NCBI GenBank assembly: GCA_964035545.1
Contig: OZ037765.1
Location: 20,654,495 to 20,718,494 of the forward strand
Origin: Bugula neritina
Lineage: Eukaryota; Bryozoa; Gymnolaemata; Cheilostomatida; Bugulidae
Length of the DNA: 64,000 bases
Reading direction: 5' to 3'
In this document: positions 61,501-64,000 of the stretch, piece by piece
How positions within the stretch are numbered: position 1 is the stretch's first letter
Layout of the letters: every line of letters starts with the position of its first letter
Translations under genes and position numbers: made by a program
The notes under the pieces: generated by a model
What the model was told of the DNA's origin: nothing
The model's database searches: none
What the model saw: only the letters and a program-made list of their open reading frames with translations

Positions 61501-63792
61501 TTGGTTACGAATGCCTGCTCTATGATCCTTTTTTTTTCGTTACACAAGAAAGATTTTGTTTAAACTCATGGGGAGGTCATTTTATTTCGAATGATTTGCT
61601 TTTTTCATTAGCATGGAATTTAGCTTAAATTCTAATGATTTAAAACAGGATCCTAGTGGGGCGGCAAACACCAAGACTCCCGTATTGATGATCTGTAATT
61701 GCCAAAATGGAGGAACATGCCTCGAACTTTCTGCTGAGGAACTGGAATTTGCAAGTTCTTTGTGAGTTTAGATTTATCAAATTCTCATTCTTTGGCTGAA
61801 TCTAGCAGTTTGCTTTATGTAGTCATTTTTACGTACATAAATCTTTGTATTTATATCAGTGATTTGCAGTAAGTTGTGTACATTTAAAAATAACATTTTC
61901 ATTGCACAACTTTTAATACTACGAAAGAAATTTAATTTTTAAATATCTGCAGGTTTGGTGCTAATATCAATGGTTATATTCATGATGAGTAGTTTTACTA
62001 TTAATGGAAGTGGTTTGACATTTACAGCTCTGTGGTACTGGATTGTATCTGTCCAGCTGGATATACAGGAGATACTTGTGATACAGATTTAGATGCATGT
62101 TCTCTGGTAGCTTCCCCCTGTTATCCATCAGTCCTGTGTGTAGATAGTCCACCACCAGCTGATCACACTGGATACACGTAAGTCTATGTTGATACAATAT
62201 CTGTAGGTTTCTCTTTTATCTTTATGTATCTCTAAACATCTACTAAATATTCATACTCCTTACAGATGTGGAGATTGTCCACCTGGATACACAGGAGATG
62301 GTAAAACATGCACAGATATAGATGAATGTGAAGATGAAAGTAGTTGTGGTCACATCTGTATCAACTCTCCAGGATCATATGTCTGTGCCTGCAATAGTGG
62401 GTATGAACTTGACGAAGATGGATCTACTTGCAATGGTAAGTGATTAGATGCACACCCTTTTTTTCCAGCATAAATAAAAACTTAGGTTCATTGAATTTAA
62501 GAATATATTTGGCATTTGACAAAAAAGTTTAACTTTTGTGGTCTGAATAAAGCATGGTACAAACGAAGTGAATGTAGAATAAAAACATTAAGAAAACCTT
62601 CTGGTTTAAATAAACTTATACCATATTTGTTGGCCAACCCTAAAAATTTGTCCTGTTGCAATTATTGTTCTCCATACTTTTTTCTGTTTCTGAAATCGGT
62701 TATAGAGTAAGAGATAGTTTTTTTAAATTTTTATTTTTCCCATGTCATCTACACAGGGTTGTAGCTCTTTGTTGTGTAGGACAATGAAAAAGGTATCTAC
62801 TAGCCACTATCGCCATAGCATATGTTTCTTTTAGATGTTGACGAGTGTCTGGCTGATCCATGCCATCATAACTGCACCAACTCTGATGGTACCTACTCAT
62901 GTTCCTGTAATGATGGGTATACACTGAGTAGCAATCAGCTTGACTGTGAACGTAAGTTTTTATTGACAAGAGCCTTTTGATAATCAATTTTTAGCTGTTT
63001 AGTTGTTTATACCGCAATGTTTTACTTGAACTTTGTCCAACTATTTGAAGACATAATTTTTTTGCTGATCATGAGCTTATTGTTTTATTGTATTCATTTT
63101 TTGAGTTTTATGGTAATATTTTGCCAATTAACGGCAAAAAATAAAATTGCTCTCAATGGCAGACTTTTACAGCATATGATAGCTCACCAGAGTAAAGTTT
63201 CTCTGTTTTTGAGTACTAAGTTATTGCGTTGTTTACCCGAATTTTATTTGAAGAAATAATTTATGTCTAATGTTACTATCTCATGTGCAACTGTAAAATT
63301 ATTTCTGATTCAAAACATTTTAAGCTTATAATTTGTTTGAAAGTCGCTTTCAAACTCTAGTTTATGTTGATGAAGTATTTGTAACCAGTTCATTCTGACT
63401 AAATGAATGTGTTATCATACTGGAATGCAATTCACCATCAAATTAATGTTAAGGTTTCCAAATGAAAATTGTTATCAACATTGGTTCGGCACCAGTAGCA
63501 ATGAACACATATTTGCAATCTTGCCCATTTGACATTTTAGCTGAAAATCCATGCTCTGAGCCCAGCCCTTGCGATAGTACAAATGGTTTGTGCAGCTCTG
63601 TTGATGGCTCAGAGGTTTGCTCTTGTAAGAAGGGCTACACTCTGGCTGGTGATGATGTATCTTGTGTGGAGATAGACGAGTGCCTCCTTGGCATTGATGG
63701 CTGCCAGCATAACTGCGTGAATGAAGTCGGAGGTTACTCCTGCACCTGTAATGATGGCTACAGTCTTGCTTCTAATGCCTTGGACTGCGAAG
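32564..63792 (+). CDS. Giant secreted multidomain protein: pseudo-ADAMTS, LDLa array, NIDO-AMOP-VWD, EGF (58 exons, 3' end outside window)
   Basis: 58 exons were joined by splice sites and phase, giving at least 3,285 codons from ATG 32564 to the end of exon 58 at 63792, which still ends in a donor. Order: signal peptide, basic spacer, furin site, reprolysin domain without zinc ligands, ADAMTS-type Cys-rich region, about 29 LDLa repeats with two unusual Cys modules, NIDO, AMOP, VWD, a beta-sandwich-like segment, EGF and calcium-binding EGF domains. Everything predicts an extracellular protein held together by many disulfides. NIDO-AMOP-VWD-EGF is the order known from MUC4 and cnidarian mucin-like proteins; joining it to an ADAMTS-like front is unusual to my knowledge. 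No stop codon, fresh signal peptide or promoter was seen between the halves, and every junction is phase-compatible, but two genes cannot be excluded without a transcript. Parts are described in the next entries. Confidence 0.78.
35780..35791 (+). repeat. G12 homopolymer in an intron
   Basis: Twelve consecutive G residues in an otherwise AT-rich intron of the giant gene. It may be length-polymorphic. Confidence 0.9.
36630..36771. repeat. Short imperfect inverted repeat, MITE-like, in an intron
   Basis: TGGAGAAATTGA at 36637-36648 is matched by its exact reverse complement at 36752-36763. Shared flanking blocks (GCAG outside, AGCCT inside) extend the arms to about 28 bases with mismatches. 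A target duplication is not clear. Confidence 0.4.
38017..38488 (+). other. Giant protein exons 11-12: ADAMTS-type cysteine-rich region
   Basis: Exons 38017-38246 and 38341-38488. The spacing of cysteines ([44 protein letters not shown]) follows the cysteine-rich segment after the ADAMTS protease domain (CxxLWC...GxCxT...GTxCGxxxxCxxGxC). It has several N-glycosylation sequons. No thrombospondin type 1 repeat follows; the first LDLa begins in exon 12. Confidence 0.7.
38341..44676 (+). other. LDLa repeats 1-12 of the giant protein (exons 12-21)
   Basis: Exons 38341-38488, 38631-38864, 39658-39776, 40525-40669, 41185-41304, 42323-42589, 42969-43100, 43755-44009, 44200-44318, 44532-44676. Each repeat has six cysteines and ends in a form of CDGxxDCxDxSDExxC, the calcium-binding LDL-receptor class A pattern (for example [17 protein letters not shown]). 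Some have lost calcium ligands, such as the one ending [11 protein letters not shown]. Exons 13, 17 and 19 encode two repeats or parts of two. The intron after exon 17 starts with GC (TTTAG/GCAAGT) rather than GT. Confidence 0.85.
43262..43400. repeat. 139-bp MITE-like element with 12-bp terminal inverted repeats
   Basis: ATAGAGATGCTG at 43262-43273 and its exact reverse complement at 43389-43400 bound a non-coding intronic segment. TTG directly precedes and follows it, a possible 3-bp target duplication. Confidence 0.5.
44836..44912 (+). pseudogene. Fossil half LDLa repeat in the intron before exon 22
   Basis: The intron end still reads as an LDLa half with the correct [16 protein letters not shown] ending, but TAA (44854-44856) interrupts it and no upstream acceptor exists. 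The functional acceptor TTTTTGTAG lies in its last codons, so exon 22 starts inside the former repeat. Confidence 0.75.
45192..45535. mobile_element. MITE, 344 bp, ~67-bp terminal inverted repeats, TTA target duplication
   Basis: The ends read GCCTAGGGCCACATGGTG and, on the other strand, GCCTAGGGCCACACGGTG; the inverted repeats continue for about 67 bases with a handful of mismatches. TTA flanks both sides (45189-45191, 45536-45538). Copy B of the duplication carries the matching empty site with a single TTA near 47280. A 3-bp TTA duplication suits the PIF/Harbinger group; there is no transposase. Confidence 0.9.
46935..47005 (+). pseudogene. Fossil half LDLa repeat, second copy
   Basis: Counterpart of the relic at 44836-44912. 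It shares the TAA at the same place (46953-46955), but has decayed further: CDG has become CHG and the next cysteine is lost. The acceptor TATTTATAG of exon 25 is kept. Confidence 0.75.
48797..51373 (+). other. LDLa repeats 19-25 (exons 28-33)
   Basis: Exons 48797-49045 (two repeats), 49336-49439, 50070-50244, 50638-50769, 50889-51022, 51250-51373. Typical endings include [19 protein letters not shown] and [17 protein letters not shown]. Several repeats have insertions in the last loop ([27 protein letters not shown]). Sequons for N-glycosylation are frequent. Confidence 0.85.
51679..55117 (+). other. LDLa repeats 26-29 alternating with an unfamiliar cysteine module (exons 34-40)
   Basis: Exons 51679-51878, 52455-52613, 52759-52777 (19-bp micro-exon), 53085-53209, 53376-53499, 54069-54232, 54908-55117. 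Exons 34 and 39 are related to each other but are not LDLa: each opens CxxGA, has a hydrophobic helix ([11 protein letters not shown] / [11 protein letters not shown]), and closes with C-x(3)-CADxSDxxxC. Each is followed by an LDLa-containing exon with a long lead-in ending in a VCDGTIDC-like or RCDGTEDC-like pattern, so an exon pair (34+35, 39+40) seems to have been duplicated. I do not recognise the module. Confidence 0.7.
55531..57860 (+). other. NIDO domain and following segment (exons 41-45)
   Basis: Exons 55531-55748, 56225-56489, 56908-57092, 57341-57434, 57663-57860. [20 protein letters not shown] followed by a [10 protein letters not shown] strand, [22 protein letters not shown] and [20 protein letters not shown] is the nidogen-like (NIDO) pattern known from nidogen, MUC4 and tectorin. 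Exon 45 resembles the linker between NIDO and AMOP in such proteins ([20 protein letters not shown]). The intron after exon 42 begins with GC (TTCAG/GCAAGT). Confidence 0.85.
58086..59101 (+). other. AMOP domain (exons 46-48)
   Basis: Exons 58086-58254, 58434-58623, 58972-59101. Markers are [43 protein letters not shown] and LCCYDMDW, the tryptophan and cysteine pattern of AMOP, an extracellular domain of adhesion proteins. Exon 48 continues with [19 protein letters not shown], the short cysteine stretch that in MUC4-like proteins precedes VWD. Confidence 0.83.
59226..60342 (+). other. Von Willebrand factor type D domain (exons 49-51)
   Basis: Exons 59226-59369, 59515-59801, 60174-60342. It opens [20 protein letters not shown], the classic GDPHxxTxDGxxYxFNG signature, and continues through a beta-rich core to [14 protein letters not shown], the domain's calcium-site-like ending (GLxGxxDGxxxNDF). 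One low-scoring point is exon 49's donor (GGCG/GTAAAG), but the phase agrees. Confidence 0.88.
60561..61485 (+). other. Post-VWD region and beta-sandwich-like segment (exons 52-53)
   Basis: Exons 60561-60827 and 61265-61485. Exon 52 ([20 protein letters not shown] ... [18 protein letters not shown]) matches the region that follows VWD in MUC4-like proteins. Exon 53 ([20 protein letters not shown]) has the alternating pattern of an Ig- or cadherin-like beta domain. Exon 53 is followed by a GC donor (CAAAG/GCAAGT). Confidence 0.7.
61649..63792 (+). other. EGF and calcium-binding EGF domains (exons 54-58), gene continues to the right
   Basis: Exons 61649-61761, 62028-62177, 62266-62435, 62835-62951, 63541-63792. 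They encode a CNCQNGGTC type EGF split over exons 54-55, then calcium-binding EGF modules beginning [32 protein letters not shown] and [16 protein letters not shown], plus one EGF starting NPCSEPSPC. Exon 58 ends in phase 1 before GTGAGC, so at least one more exon lies outside. No membrane segment is reached within the window. Confidence 0.88.
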
Positions 63793-64000
63793 GTGAGCCT
63801 GTGATATCACTCTATGTCTCTTTGGATCACTATGGTTTTTCATATTTTTTATTTATAACATATTTAACACAAAGTAAGTATAATAATAGTACCTTGATAT
63901 TCCATCAGTTTTACATATTTTATTTTATCATTATTTTATCACTGTGATAACAAATCAGTTTGTGAAAATGCAATCTATCAATACTTTTTGTAAGACTATT

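Noticed and set aside
1-64000. CRISPR arrays, operons, rRNA or tRNA genes
   Set aside because: No regularly spaced direct repeats, no rRNA similarity and no tRNA cloverleaf were recognised; the DNA is eukaryotic. The only tRNA-like sequence is the primer-binding site of the retroelement.

Overview
The window is animal nuclear DNA. It is AT-rich, and its genes are split into many small exons by GT-AG introns (a few start with GC). It also has long simple-sequence tracts and two kinds of mobile DNA. The protein families (POLR3K, an STPR-like basic repeat protein, CCDC142-like, CACUL1-like, a huge LDLa/NIDO/AMOP/VWD/EGF protein) suit a marine invertebrate, probably a lophotrochozoan such as a mollusc. 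That placement is inference. All gene models were built by hand, joining exons by splice sites and reading phase.

Layout. 190-915 (+): last two coding exons of RNA polymerase III subunit POLR3K. 4046-5464 (+): a two-exon gene with a very basic ~22-residue repeat. 8204-17069 (+): a 14-exon gene of 949 codons, probably CCDC142. 17813-21585 (-): a nine-exon gene convergent with it, probably the cullin-like CACUL1. 23384-30571 (+): a small two-exon membrane protein whose single intron contains a long RNA-type hairpin and a complete-ended LTR retroelement (24317-29614). 32564 to the right edge (+): a giant secreted protein gene with 58 exons visible (about 3,285 codons) that runs off the window.

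The LTR element looks young: the two 343-bp LTRs differ at one base, with a 4-bp target duplication, a tRNA-Leu primer site and a purine tract. Its GC-rich interior encodes Gag, then in the -1 frame a protease and an integrase zinc-binding domain. Reverse transcriptase, RNase H and the integrase core are absent, although the frame is open throughout. GTTAAAC followed by a 14-bp stem-loop sits in the gag-pol overlap. A third zinc-finger reading frame is followed by UGA CUAG, a known stop-readthrough context, and 57 more open codons. It looks like a non-autonomous element with recoding signals, probably moved by a relative.

The giant gene encodes, in order: signal peptide, basic spacer, furin site, a reprolysin (M12B) domain in which all three zinc-binding histidines are replaced, an ADAMTS-type cysteine-rich region, about 29 LDLa repeats mixed with an unfamiliar cysteine module, then NIDO, AMOP, VWD, a beta-sandwich-like segment and EGF domains. 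That is an ADAMTS-like pseudoprotease joined to a MUC4-like tail. The LDLa array is still changing: a 2.1-kb tandem duplication added three repeats, both copies carry the same dead half-repeat, and a MITE entered only one copy, leaving an empty site in the other.
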